Assembly (NCBI GenBank): GCA_002686265.1
Contig: NZBA01000063.1
Span: forward strand, 1-64,000
DNA: 64,000 bases
Reading direction: 5' to 3'
From: Planctomycetota bacterium
Lineage (GTDB): Bacteria; Planctomycetota; UBA1135; GCA-002686595
The notes below the pieces were generated by a model, which saw only the letters and a list, made by a program, of their open reading frames with translations, had not been told where the DNA came from and did not search any database. Below are positions 35,156 to 43,411 of this stretch, piece after piece. The number at the start of each line of letters is the position of its first letter. Position 1 is the first letter of the stretch. Position numbers and translations under genes: made by a program.

Positions 35156-35629
35156 ATGAAGCGACTCTTCGTCTTGTTCTCGTTGTTCGCCTGCGCCTGC
35201 CGTTCGGGGCCTCCTCCCCAGTGGGTCGAGGGCGAGGTCCCCGGGCCGAGCGATCGCGTCTTGGCGGAAGTGACGCGCCTGGCGATGGAGGCTCAGGGAT
35301 TCCATGTCGTCGTGCGCGGCTTCGATCCCCTCGAGCGCGTGGCGAGCTCGGTCTGGGAGCCGGACCTGCACCCCTTCAGCGGCGAGGGCTTCCGCGAGCG
35401 TGCGAAGGTGCGGTATGAGCCCGTCGCGCCGGGGCGGATCCTGCTCGGTGTGCGCGTGGAGCGGCAGATCAACAAGAACATCGCGCGGCCCCTCGAACTG
35501 GACCACGCGGACTGGGCGGAGGGGGCGGACAACCCCGTCCGCGCCCGGGCGATCCTGCAGTACATCCGCTCGACCCTCGAGGGCACCCTGACCTTCAGCG
35601 ACGACTCCGCCTCCGAGCCCGTGCCTTGA
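35156..35629 (+). CDS. Small lipoprotein, unknown function
   Basis: A 157-residue exported protein. The N-terminus MKRLFVLFSLFACAC has a lipobox-like LFAC (Cys 13). The mature part has LAEVTRLAMEAQGFHVV, VASSVWEPDLHPFSG and ILLGVRVERQINKNI, an alpha/beta arrangement that could be a small outer-membrane-lipoprotein domain, but no family is assigned. The start is 11 bases after the der stop, and its stop overlaps the following TTG start (TTGA). It may therefore be cotranscribed with der and the glycosyltransferases. Confidence 0.75.
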   Translation: MKRLFVLFSLFACACRSGPPPQWVEGEVPGPSDRVLAEVTRLAMEAQGFHVVVRGFDPLERVASSVWEPDLHPFSGEGFRERAKVRYEPVAPGRILLGVRVERQINKNIARPLELDHADWAEGADNPVRARAILQYIRSTLEGTLTFSDDSASEPVP

Positions 35630-37209
35630 GCGAGGTCGTCCCTCCCCTGATCGAGCCGGCGTCACTGGCGCGCGGAGTCCTGTGCGTCGCGGCCGGCGGG
35701 GCCGATGCCGTCCTGGCCTGCGGCGGCGCCCTGGCCCTCGCAGCGCGCCAGGGCGCACATCCGACCGTGCTCGTGTTGGCCGGACCGAAGGACTACTCGG
35801 CGACCGTGGAGGCGGCGGTCGCGGCGGCCTTCGAGCGCCTGGGGGTGGGGGACGTGCGCGTTGACGCCTCGAGCGAGCCTGCGGCGGCGGTGGAGCGCGC
35901 CCTTGCCGAGCGCGACCCCTCCTGGGTTCTCGCCCCCCTCTCCGTTGCCGCCGATCCGGCCCGCCGGCGAGCGGCGCACGCGGTCGAATCCGCCCTGGCC
36001 GGCGAAACCGAGCGGCGTCTGATGCTCTACGGCGGGCGTGTCGCCGCCGGTCGGCCGGCTCTCCTCGATGTGGGGAGCGTGCGCCGCGCGAAGCGCGCGG
36101 CCCTGGCGACCCTCGGCGGCGGCTCACCGACGCTCCTTGCGCGCTCGGCGGCCCGGGATCGCGCGCGCGCCCTCACCCGCCGCGGGCTGGCGCGGGCCGA
36201 GGCTTTCGCCCTCCTCGACGCTCCCGCCCTGGCCCAGTTCGGGCGTGAGCTCGCCGGCGCCGCCTGGGTCAGGCACGGCGCGGACGAGCTTCCCGCCGCG
36301 ACCGCCGTGCTCTCCTCGTTCAACAAGTGCGCCGAGGTGCGTGAGAACCTGTGCGCTCTCTTCGCCCAGGATCTGCCCTTTGCGCGGGTCGTTGTCGTCG
36401 ACAACGCGAGCGAGGACGGGACGTGCGAGATGGTGCGCGCGGAGTTCCCCGAGGTGCAGCTGATCGAGATGCCGCACTCGCGCTTCGGGGCTTGCGAGAC
36501 CTTCAACATCGGCTTCGCCGCCAGCCGCACGCCGCTGACGGCCATCCTCGACGACGACATCTTGATGCCACCGGATTGGCTGGCCAAGGCCACGCGGCGG
36601 CTCGTGGCCGAACCGGAGACGACGGCTCTGCTCTCCAGCAAGGTCGTCGAGCCGGGGATGCCCGCCAGCCACCGCGACGCCCCGGCGGTAAACGAGGAGC
36701 GGTACATGTCCACCTTCCGCGGCTGCGCCTCCCTGGCTTGGACCGAGGCCCTGCGGGAGGCGGAATTCTACGACGAGCGGCTGTTCATCTACGGCAACGA
36801 GCGAGACCTGACCTGCCGCCTGTTGAACCTCGGCTACCGCGTCCTGCAGTTCCCCGGAGTCGAGGTCTTCCACCGCACTCCATTCGGCCTCAAGCCGGGT
36901 GCCCGGAGTCTCTACTACCACGCGCGCAACGCCTGGCTCTCGATGCTGAAGTACGCTCCGGCGGCGGACTTGCTGCGCATGCCCTACTTGGTGCTCTCGC
37001 GTGTCGTCCTGCGTGCCGGGCGCACCGAGGCGAGCGGAGAGGTCAGCGACGCGGTGGGGACCATCGGCACCGCCGCCGCCCTGCGCGAGACCCCCGGTGC
37101 CTGGTGGATCGTCTGCAAGGCGGCGCTCTCGGTTCTGGCAAACGTTCCCTACTGTCTGCGGCGGCGGCGGCCCGTTCGCGCGGACGACTTCGAGCTGCCC
37201 TTGCGCTGA
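35626..37209 (+). CDS. Fusion of a degenerate PIG-L/LmbE deacetylase domain and a family 2 glycosyltransferase
   Basis: A 527-residue protein starting with TTG that overlaps the previous stop (TTGA). Residues 1-205 follow the PIG-L/LmbE plan: VLCVAAGGADAVLACGGALA (normally 'VVAAHPDDExLGCGG'), WVLAPLSVAADPARRRAAHA (normally 'HPDHRAAG'), then LLDVGSVRRAKRAALATL and ARAEAFALL. The metal-binding AHPDD is replaced by AGGAD and the HPDH histidines are gone, so this half should not be an active zinc deacetylase. Residues 220-480 are a GT2 domain: AVLSSFNKCAEVRENL, VVVDNASEDGT, the DxD-like ILDDDILMP, and EAEFYDERLFIYGNERDL in the acceptor region. The next gene is another GT2. Probably it builds a surface glycan; sugar and acceptor are unknown. 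Confidence 0.87.
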   Translation: MSEVVPPLIEPASLARGVLCVAAGGADAVLACGGALALAARQGAHPTVLVLAGPKDYSATVEAAVAAAFERLGVGDVRVDASSEPAAAVERALAERDPSWVLAPLSVAADPARRRAAHAVESALAGETERRLMLYGGRVAAGRPALLDVGSVRRAKRAALATLGGGSPTLLARSAARDRARALTRRGLARAEAFALLDAPALAQFGRELAGAAWVRHGADELPAATAVLSSFNKCAEVRENLCALFAQDLPFARVVVVDNASEDGTCEMVRAEFPEVQLIEMPHSRFGACETFNIGFAASRTPLTAILDDDILMPPDWLAKATRRLVAEPETTALLSSKVVEPGMPASHRDAPAVNEERYMSTFRGCASLAWTEALREAEFYDERLFIYGNERDLTCRLLNLGYRVLQFPGVEVFHRTPFGLKPGARSLYYHARNAWLSMLKYAPAADLLRMPYLVLSRVVLRAGRTEASGEVSDAVGTIGTAAALRETPGAWWIVCKAALSVLANVPYCLRRRRPVRADDFELPLR

Positions 37210-37211
37210 TC

Positions 37212-38312
37212 ATGAACGACGACGACACGGGAATCGGTCCGGTCACCGTCGTCGTGTGCAACTACGAGGGCCGCGAGCACCTCGGTCCGTGTCTGGACGC
37301 CGTGGGCGCCCTGCGCGGCGAGGTGGCCGAGGTGCTGCTGGTCGACAACGCCTCGACCGACGGCAGTGTCGAGTTCGTGCGCGAGGTCTACCCGCACGTG
37401 CGCGTCCTGGCGCGTTCGAGCAACGACGGACCGGCGGCGGCGCGCAACGAGGGTCTTCTGGAGGCGAGCACGCGCTGGGTGCTGGCGCTCGACAACGACG
37501 CGCTGGTCGCGCCCGATTCGTTGCAGAAGCTCGCGTCGGCGGCCGCGACCGACCCCGATGCGGTTTTGGTGCAACCGCGCAGTGTCTTCGACCACGATCC
37601 CGAGCGCGTGCACTACGACGGCGGCGCCTTTCACTACGCCGGGCTGATCGCCCTGCGCAACTTCTACCGACCCCGAGCCGAGGCGTGCGGCGAGGGCGTG
37701 GTCGAGGTTGACTGCGCGGTCTCCGTGGCCCTGCTCTGCGACCGGGAGCGCCTCGTGGAGCTGGGAGGCTGGGACGCGGCCTACTTCATCCTCTTCGAGG
37801 ACCTCGACCTCTCGTGGCGCGCGCGCGTACGCGGCTGGAAGATCCTCAGCGTCGAGGATGCCTTGGTGCGCCACCGTCACGGGACCGCCGGCGTGAGCTT
37901 CCGCGACGGGCCGCGCTACCCCGAGCGACGGGCGTTCTACCACGCGCGCAACCGCTGGCGGTTCTTGGCCAAGAGCTTCAGCGCCCGGACCCTCTTCTTC
38001 GCCGCACCGGGCCTCGCCTTGTACGAGGCAGCCGGGCTGTGCTTCGCCCTGGTCGAGGGCAACGGCGGCGCTTGGCTGCGGGGCAAGCGGGCGTTCTTGC
38101 GACAGGCTCGGGAAGCCCGCGGCGCGCGGGACTCCTTGGCCGTGGACCGTCGCCTAGGGGACGGGGCGCTGCTCGTCGGCGGGCCCTTGACCCTCACTCC
38201 CGCCGTGGCCGCCGGCGGCGCGCGCCGGGCGGCGGCGGTCCTGCTCGAAGGTGCCCTGCGCCTGTGGTGGGTCGTTGCGCGCGTGCTGATCAGCGGGCGG
38301 CCCAGGGCGTGA
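37212..38312 (+). CDS. Glycosyltransferase family 2 protein (rhamnosyltransferase-like)
   Basis: A 366-residue GT2 enzyme. VTVVVCNYEGREHLGPCLDA opens the GT-A fold, followed by LLVDNASTDGS, the DxD region LALDNDALV, and GGWDAAYFILFEDLDLSWRA, the 'ED-D' acceptor motif typical of WbbL/RfbF-type rhamnosyltransferases. The C-terminal part (FLAKSFSARTLFFAAPGLAL and later segments) is hydrophobic and may bind the membrane. The ATG at 37212 lies two bases after the preceding GT2 gene's stop, so both are surely cotranscribed. The role is probably surface polysaccharide assembly; the sugar is inferred only from family resemblance. Confidence 0.88.
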   Translation: MNDDDTGIGPVTVVVCNYEGREHLGPCLDAVGALRGEVAEVLLVDNASTDGSVEFVREVYPHVRVLARSSNDGPAAARNEGLLEASTRWVLALDNDALVAPDSLQKLASAAATDPDAVLVQPRSVFDHDPERVHYDGGAFHYAGLIALRNFYRPRAEACGEGVVEVDCAVSVALLCDRERLVELGGWDAAYFILFEDLDLSWRARVRGWKILSVEDALVRHRHGTAGVSFRDGPRYPERRAFYHARNRWRFLAKSFSARTLFFAAPGLALYEAAGLCFALVEGNGGAWLRGKRAFLRQAREARGARDSLAVDRRLGDGALLVGGPLTLTPAVAAGGARRAAAVLLEGALRLWWVVARVLISGRPRA

Positions 38313-38416
38313 GCCTCGCCGCGCTTCTTGCAGATCCCTGACGGTGGGAGGAGGCAAGCCCGCGGGCGAAGCGTATCTTCTCGCGTTCCTTGCGCCACCC
38401 GACCGTGAGTGCTCCG

Positions 38417-39301
38417 ATGATGCCGACCCGATTCGCTCTCGCGCTGTGCTGTGCCCTGCTTCCCGGCGCCTGTGGCGGTGACGCCGAGGCCGGCGCGGCC
38501 ATCCTGCGCTTCAGCGCCATTCCCGACCAGAACTCGACCGAGCTCGAGGAGAAGTACGGGCGCCTCGCTCGGCATCTGGCCGAGACCTTGGCGGTCGAGG
38601 TGCGCTACGTGCCCTCGAGTGACTACGCGGCCTCGGTCGCGGCCTTCGCGAACGGCGACGTCCAGCTGGCCTGGTTCGGCGGACTGACCGGAGTTCGGGC
38701 GCGGGCGGCCGTCGAGGGCGCGCGCGCCATCGCCCAGGGGGCCGTGGACCCGCGGTTTCGTTCGTACTTCATCGCCAACGCAGCGGCCGGCGTTTCGGCC
38801 TCGGAGTCCTTCCCGGCGGAGCTTGCCGGCAAGACCTTCACCTTCGGCTCCGAGTCCTCGACCTCCGGCCGCTTGATGCCCGAGTACTGGATCCGCCGAC
38901 ACACCGGCTTGGCGCCGCGGGACTTCTTCGCCGGTGAGGAGATGAGCTTCTCGGGGGACCACGCCAAGACGGCGCTCCTGGTTCAGGACGGGACCTTCGA
39001 GGCCGGCGTCCTGAACTACAAGGTCTACGAGGCGATGGTCGCCGGCGGACGCATCGATCCGGCGCGCTGCCAGATCGTCTGGGAAACACCGCCCTACCCC
39101 GACTACAACTGGACCGCGCACCCCGACCTCGAGCGGACCTTCGGCGCGGGTTTCATCGAGCGTGTGCGGGCGGCCTTGGTGGGGATCAACGATCCGGCGC
39201 TGCTGGCGGCGCTGCAGCGCGAGGAGGGGCTGATCGGGGCCTCGAACGAGGAGTTCGCCCCCCTCGCGGCGCTGGCCCGCGAGCTCGACCTTCTGCGTTG
39301 A
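38417..39301 (+). CDS. phnD: Phosphonate-type ABC transporter substrate-binding lipoprotein (PhnD family)
   Basis: Binding protein of 294 residues with signal peptide and lipobox (FALALCCALLPGAC). The domain shows the PhnD pattern: LRFSAIPDQNSTELEEKYGR at the start of the mature protein, VQLAWFGGLTGVRA, TFTFGSESSTSGRLMPEY (serine-rich anion pocket) and GDHAKTALLVQDG. PhnD-like proteins bind phosphonates, phosphite or related oxyanions. The usual pocket acid in 'IPDQN' is present, but the exact ligand cannot be read off. Start ATG 38417 (or 38420) is chosen over an upstream TTG at 38390. It heads the operon phnD-phnC-phnE-phnE. Confidence 0.87.
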   Translation: MMPTRFALALCCALLPGACGGDAEAGAAILRFSAIPDQNSTELEEKYGRLARHLAETLAVEVRYVPSSDYAASVAAFANGDVQLAWFGGLTGVRARAAVEGARAIAQGAVDPRFRSYFIANAAAGVSASESFPAELAGKTFTFGSESSTSGRLMPEYWIRRHTGLAPRDFFAGEEMSFSGDHAKTALLVQDGTFEAGVLNYKVYEAMVAGGRIDPARCQIVWETPPYPDYNWTAHPDLERTFGAGFIERVRAALVGINDPALLAALQREEGLIGASNEEFAPLAALARELDLLR

Positions 39302-39318
39302 GTGCTCCGCCGCCTACC

Positions 39319-40104
39319 ATGCGGGCGATGAAGGGTCCTCCCACGGGGTTTCGGCTGTGCGGCGTGACCGTCGAGTACGGCGCGAGCGCCGCCCTGCGCG
39401 ACTTCGATCTGGCGATCGAACCGGGAGAGGTCGTGGCCTTCGTCGGTCCGAGCGGGGCCGGGAAGTCGACCGCCCTCGGCCTGTGCAACGGGACCCTGTG
39501 CCCCTCGCGCGGCACGGTGCTGCTCGACGGCGAGGACCTCTGCGGCCTGGCCGCGGCGCGGCTGCGCGCCCTGCGCTCGCGTATCGGCCTGATCCCACAG
39601 GAGCTGGGTCTCGTGGGCAACCTGCGCGTCTCGCAGAACGTGCTCTCTGGCCGCCTCGGGCGGGGCGGCTTGCTCGCCGCCCTCCGCCCCCTGTTCCACG
39701 CGCGTCGCTCGGAGCTCGCCGAGGTGCTCGCCATTCTCGATCGGCTCGGGATCGGCGAGAAGCTCTTTCACCGCGTGGACTCCCTCTCCGGCGGCGAGCG
39801 CCAGCGCGTCGCCATCGCGCGCGCCCTCTACCAGGAGCCTGGCGTCCTGCTGGCGGACGAGCCGCTCTCGGCCCTCGACCCGGCGCGCTCCAGGGAGACC
39901 CTCGGTCTGCTGCTCGATGTGGCGCGCGAGGAGCGTTTGACCCTGATCCTGAGCCTGCACGACATCGAGCTGGCGCGCGAGTTGGTCGGGCGCCTGGTCG
40001 GTCTGCGGCGCGGGCGCGTGGTCTTCGATCGTCCCCGGGAGGAGGTCAGTGACGAGGATCTCGCGCGGCTCTACCAACTCGGAGGAACCGGGCGTGCCGG
40101 CTGA
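39319..40104 (+). CDS. phnC: Phosphonate-type ABC transporter ATP-binding protein (PhnC family)
   Basis: Cytoplasmic ATPase of 261 residues: GPSGAGKSTALGLCNG (Walker A), IPQELGLVGNLRVSQNVLSG (Q-loop and the PhnC-typical 'VLSGRLG' stretch), LSGGERQRVAIARAL, LLADEPLSALDP and a switch histidine in LSLHDIELA. The order behind phnD and before two permeases is the standard phnDCEE importer. The ATG at 39319 is used; a TTG at 39298, overlapping the phnD stop (TTGA), would add seven residues. The 3' end overlaps the permease gene by 56 bases. Confidence 0.9.
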   Translation: MRAMKGPPTGFRLCGVTVEYGASAALRDFDLAIEPGEVVAFVGPSGAGKSTALGLCNGTLCPSRGTVLLDGEDLCGLAAARLRALRSRIGLIPQELGLVGNLRVSQNVLSGRLGRGGLLAALRPLFHARRSELAEVLAILDRLGIGEKLFHRVDSLSGGERQRVAIARALYQEPGVLLADEPLSALDPARSRETLGLLLDVAREERLTLILSLHDIELARELVGRLVGLRRGRVVFDRPREEVSDEDLARLYQLGGTGRAG

Positions 40105-40987
40105 GGCCCTCGGCGCGCGTCCTTCCTCGGTGAGCCGGCGCGGTCGCCTGCTGACGGGTCTGCTGCTCGCCGCCGGCTTGGCTTGGGCCTCCCTGGGCCT
40201 CGCCCCGGGCGACGCCCTGCCGGGCGAGACGGGCCGCGGCATTCTGAGACTGTTCTGCGAGGGGGCGCTCTCGCCGGCGCTGACCTACGAGGACGGGAGC
40301 GCACCGGCAGATGCGCCGCTCCTCCTCGTGCGCGTCGGGGGCGCCCTCTGGAAGACCCTGATCTTCGCCGCGGCGGGCATGAGCCTCGCACTCGTGATCG
40401 GCCTCCTGTTCGGCTTCTTGGGCGCGCGCTCGTGGTGGACCGACGACGAGCGCGAGTGCGAGGTGCGAGCCCGAGCCCGTGCGCCCGTGCGACGGGTGAT
40501 GACCCTCGTCCACGTAAGCGTGCGTGTCTTGATCGCCCTCATGCGGTCGGTGCACGAGCTGCTGTGGGCGGTGCTGCTGCTCGCCGCCCTCGGGCTCACC
40601 AGCTTCAGCGCCGTCATCGCGATCGCGATCCCCTACGGCGGGACTCTGGCCAAGGTCTTCTCGGAGATGCTCGACGAGTGCCCACGCGACTCGGTCCGCA
40701 GCCTGCGCGCCATCGGTGCGGGCGGCGTGGGCGTCTTCGCCTGGGGCCTGTTGCCACGCGCCGCCGGGGACATGAGCGCCTACGCTTTCTACCGCTTCGA
40801 GTGTGCCGTGCGCTCCTCGGCAATCCTCGGGTTCTTCGGTTATCCGACGATCGGTTACTACCTTCGGCTCTCAGCGGAGAACGTTCACTACCGCGAGGTG
40901 TGGACGTATCTCTACGCGCTCCTGGCCTTGGTGGGGCTGCTGGAGTTGTGGAGCTCGAAGCTGCGCCGGCGCGTGGTGATGCGATGA
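40049..40987 (+). CDS. phnE: Phosphonate-type ABC transporter permease (PhnE family), first
   Basis: Inner-membrane permease of 312 residues with about six transmembrane helices (LLTGLLLAAGLAWASLGLA, LIFAAAGMSLALVIGLLFGF, ELLWAVLLLAALGLTSFSAV). The EAA-type loop is ECPRDSVRSLRAIGAGG, and the C-terminal RFECAVRSSAILGFFG matches the PhnE 'E-x-x-V-R-x-x-x-x-L-G' signature. A charged cytoplasmic loop (WTDDERECEVRARARAPVRR) is longer than usual. The GTG at 40049 is preceded by GGAGG; a later GTG at 40092 is an alternative that avoids the 56-base overlap with phnC. It probably pairs with the following permease as a heterodimer. Confidence 0.87.
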   Translation: MTRISRGSTNSEEPGVPAEALGARPSSVSRRGRLLTGLLLAAGLAWASLGLAPGDALPGETGRGILRLFCEGALSPALTYEDGSAPADAPLLLVRVGGALWKTLIFAAAGMSLALVIGLLFGFLGARSWWTDDERECEVRARARAPVRRVMTLVHVSVRVLIALMRSVHELLWAVLLLAALGLTSFSAVIAIAIPYGGTLAKVFSEMLDECPRDSVRSLRAIGAGGVGVFAWGLLPRAAGDMSAYAFYRFECAVRSSAILGFFGYPTIGYYLRLSAENVHYREVWTYLYALLALVGLLELWSSKLRRRVVMR

Positions 40988-41886
40988 CGGACCGCTTGCA
41001 GTCCCTCTACCGTTCCCGCCCGCGCAGTCGCCTCGTGCGCGGGAGCGTGGCCGTCGGCGGGTTGTTCACTGTCTGGGTCTGGACGTCGGGCGCCGTGGAG
41101 GTCGGGGATTTCATGACCGGGCGGCGGCGGGAGAACCTGCTGCGCTTCGTGACCGAGGAGAGCGTCCCCTTCCCCCTGCGCCAGGAGGGCTTCGACCTCG
41201 CCCGCGCCTGGAGCTGGGCGCGCGGCGTGCTCTGGGACCACGGTCTCGAGGCCGCGGGCGCAACCCTCGCGATCGCGACCCTGGCGATTGTTCTGGCCGG
41301 GATCCTCTCCTGGTGGCTCGCTCCCTTGGCCGCGGCAAACGTCGCCACCGCGCGCCCCTTCGAGCTCGTCGTCGGCGGTGAGCGCCTCGTCTGGCGCGCC
41401 CTGCGCGTCGTCGTGCGCGCCGGGATGATCGTGATGCGCTCGATCCCCGAGTACGTGCTGGCGTTCTTGTTGCTGGCCGTCCTCGGGCCGAACCACGCCT
41501 GGCCGGCGGTGGGAGCCCTCGCCCTGCACAACGGTGCGATCCTCGGCCGCCTGGGGGCGGAGACGATCGAGAACCTCGAACCCGGTCCCCTGCGCACCCT
41601 GCGCGGGGTGGGCGCCTCTCGCCGCGCGGTCCTGGCCGGCGGCGTCTTCCCGCTCGCCTTGGGGAACTACCTGCTCTACTTCTTCTACCGCTTCGAGACC
41701 TGCGTGCGCGAGGCGACGGTCCTCGGGATGCTGGGGGTCGTGTCCCTGGGTTTCTACATCCAGGAGGCGCGGGCGAAGCTGTACTACGACGAGATGCTGC
41801 TGTTGATCGGCCTCGGCGCGCTGATCGTGCTCGCCGCGGATTTCCTCTCTTCGCGTGCGCGGCGTTACCTGCGCTCGGGCGTTTGA
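40984..41886 (+). CDS. phnE: Phosphonate-type ABC transporter permease (PhnE family), second
   Basis: Second membrane subunit, 300 residues, starting ATG in the overlap ATGA with its partner. The EAA-type loop is IENLEPGPLRTLRGVGAS and the C-terminal motif FETCVREATVLGMLGVVSLG is the PhnE signature. Helices include LAIATLAIVLAGILSWWLA and EYVLAFLLLAVLGPNHAWPA. Two permease genes in tandem are common in phn importers. No C-P lyase, phosphonatase or phosphite-oxidising gene is in the window, so the substrate's fate is unknown. Confidence 0.88.
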   Translation: MTDRLQSLYRSRPRSRLVRGSVAVGGLFTVWVWTSGAVEVGDFMTGRRRENLLRFVTEESVPFPLRQEGFDLARAWSWARGVLWDHGLEAAGATLAIATLAIVLAGILSWWLAPLAAANVATARPFELVVGGERLVWRALRVVVRAGMIVMRSIPEYVLAFLLLAVLGPNHAWPAVGALALHNGAILGRLGAETIENLEPGPLRTLRGVGASRRAVLAGGVFPLALGNYLLYFFYRFETCVREATVLGMLGVVSLGFYIQEARAKLYYDEMLLLIGLGALIVLAADFLSSRARRYLRSGV

Positions 41887-41977
41887 GTCCTCACCGGGCG
41901 AGACGGGGGCGGTCGAAACCCTGGCAACCGGGTGGCGCGCTCGGTGTGATGGAGCGCTCGGCAAGTTCGAGCGCGCC

Positions 41978-43411
41978 ATGAGGATTCTTCTCGTCAGCCA
42001 CCGCTACCCGCCGCGGCACACCGCGGGGACGGAGGTCTACACGGCCGACTTGGCCGCGGGCCTGGCCGAGCGAGGTCACGAGGTCACGGTGTTCGCGACC
42101 GAGAAGGACATCGCGCGCGAGCATCTCAGCCTCGGCGAGCGCGAGCACGCCGGTGTGCGCGTGGTCGAACTCGTCAACAACCTGCACTACGACACATTCG
42201 AGGAGACCTGGAGGTACCCGGCGGCGGAGGAGGCCTTCGCGGGCGCACTCGAGCGCCTGCGGCCCGAGCTGGTTCACTTCCAGCACCTGATGTACCTGTC
42301 CGCCGGTTGCCTGGAGCGGGCGGCGCGGGCGGGCGCGGCGATTGCCTATACCCTGCACGACTTCTGGTTCACCTGCCCGCGCTTCGGGCAGCGCGTGCAC
42401 CTCGACGGGAGCCTGTGCGAGGAGGTGGACCTCGACCGCTGTGTCGGCTGCACCCTCGGATCCCCCTTCGCTCAGTCCGCTCTCGAGCGCCGCGTGGCGG
42501 GTTGGGTCGCGGCCGTGCGCGGTGCGACGGGGATGGACCTCGGCCCGGCTGTGCGGCGGCTCGGCGGGAAGCTGCGCGGGGCGGCGGACGGTGGTGTGGG
42601 GGAGGGCGGGACGGAGGTCGGCGGCGGACACGACGACGAGACCCTCGCCGCTCGGCGTGCCTTGCTCGCTGAGCGTCGCGAGACCTTGCTCTCCGCCGGC
42701 ATCCGTTGGGTCGATCGTTTCCTCTCTCCCAGCCGCTTCCTGCGCGAGCGCCTCATCGAGTGGGGCCTGCCCGCCGAGCGCACCCTGCACCTCGCCACCG
42801 GGGCGGACCTCGACTTGTTCGGGAGCGGGTCGCGCACCCCGCGTGGACCTCGCTTGCGGGTGGCCTTCATCGGCACCTTGATCCCGCTCAAGGGGCCTCA
42901 CCTGCTCCTGGAGGCATGGGGCCTGCTCGGGGCGGACTGTCGCGCGCGCGCGGAGCTGGAGCTGTGTGGCTCCGATCGTCACGAGCCCGAGTACCAGGCG
43001 CGGCTGGCCGCGTCCGCCGCGCGCGTCGGGGCGCATATGCGCGGCCCCCTGGAGCGTCGCGACGTGGCCGAGCGCCTGCGCTCGACCGACCTCCTGGTCG
43101 TGCCGAGCCTGTGGTTCGAGAACTCGCCGCTGGTGATCCTGGAGGCCTTCGCCGCGGGCACGCCGCTCTTGGTCTCCGACCGGGGCGGGATGACGGAGCT
43201 GGTCGAACCGGGGAGCGGCGGCGAGCACTTCCGCATGGGAGATGCGCGTGATCTGGCGGCGAAGCTCGAGCACTTCATCACCTCTCCCCAGTCCCTCGCA
43301 GCGCTCGGGCAGCGGCCGCCGCGGCTGCCGTCGCGGGCGGATCACATCGATGAGCTCGTCGGGCTCTACGAGCAGCTGCTCACCGAGCGCGGGCGGGGAG
43401 GTGAGCGATGA
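41978..43411 (+). CDS. Glycosyltransferase family 4 protein
   Basis: A 477-residue GT-B enzyme. It begins MRILLVSHRYPPRHTAGTEV, with the GT4 'PPxxxGGxE'-type acceptor-domain motif. In the N-terminal domain, TLHDFWFTCPRFGQRVHLDG and DLDRCVGC form a cysteine cluster seen in one GT4 subgroup. The donor domain has FIGTLIPLKGPHLLLEAW and the glutamate motif NSPLVILEAFAAGTPLL. A glycine-rich insertion around residues 205-225 is atypical. Start ATG 41978 is the first that gives the family N-terminus; the 91 bases before it hold no evident signal. It is unrelated in sequence order to the phn genes but follows them directly. Confidence 0.9.
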   Translation: MRILLVSHRYPPRHTAGTEVYTADLAAGLAERGHEVTVFATEKDIAREHLSLGEREHAGVRVVELVNNLHYDTFEETWRYPAAEEAFAGALERLRPELVHFQHLMYLSAGCLERAARAGAAIAYTLHDFWFTCPRFGQRVHLDGSLCEEVDLDRCVGCTLGSPFAQSALERRVAGWVAAVRGATGMDLGPAVRRLGGKLRGAADGGVGEGGTEVGGGHDDETLAARRALLAERRETLLSAGIRWVDRFLSPSRFLRERLIEWGLPAERTLHLATGADLDLFGSGSRTPRGPRLRVAFIGTLIPLKGPHLLLEAWGLLGADCRARAELELCGSDRHEPEYQARLAASAARVGAHMRGPLERRDVAERLRSTDLLVVPSLWFENSPLVILEAFAAGTPLLVSDRGGMTELVEPGSGGEHFRMGDARDLAAKLEHFITSPQSLAALGQRPPRLPSRADHIDELVGLYEQLLTERGRGGER

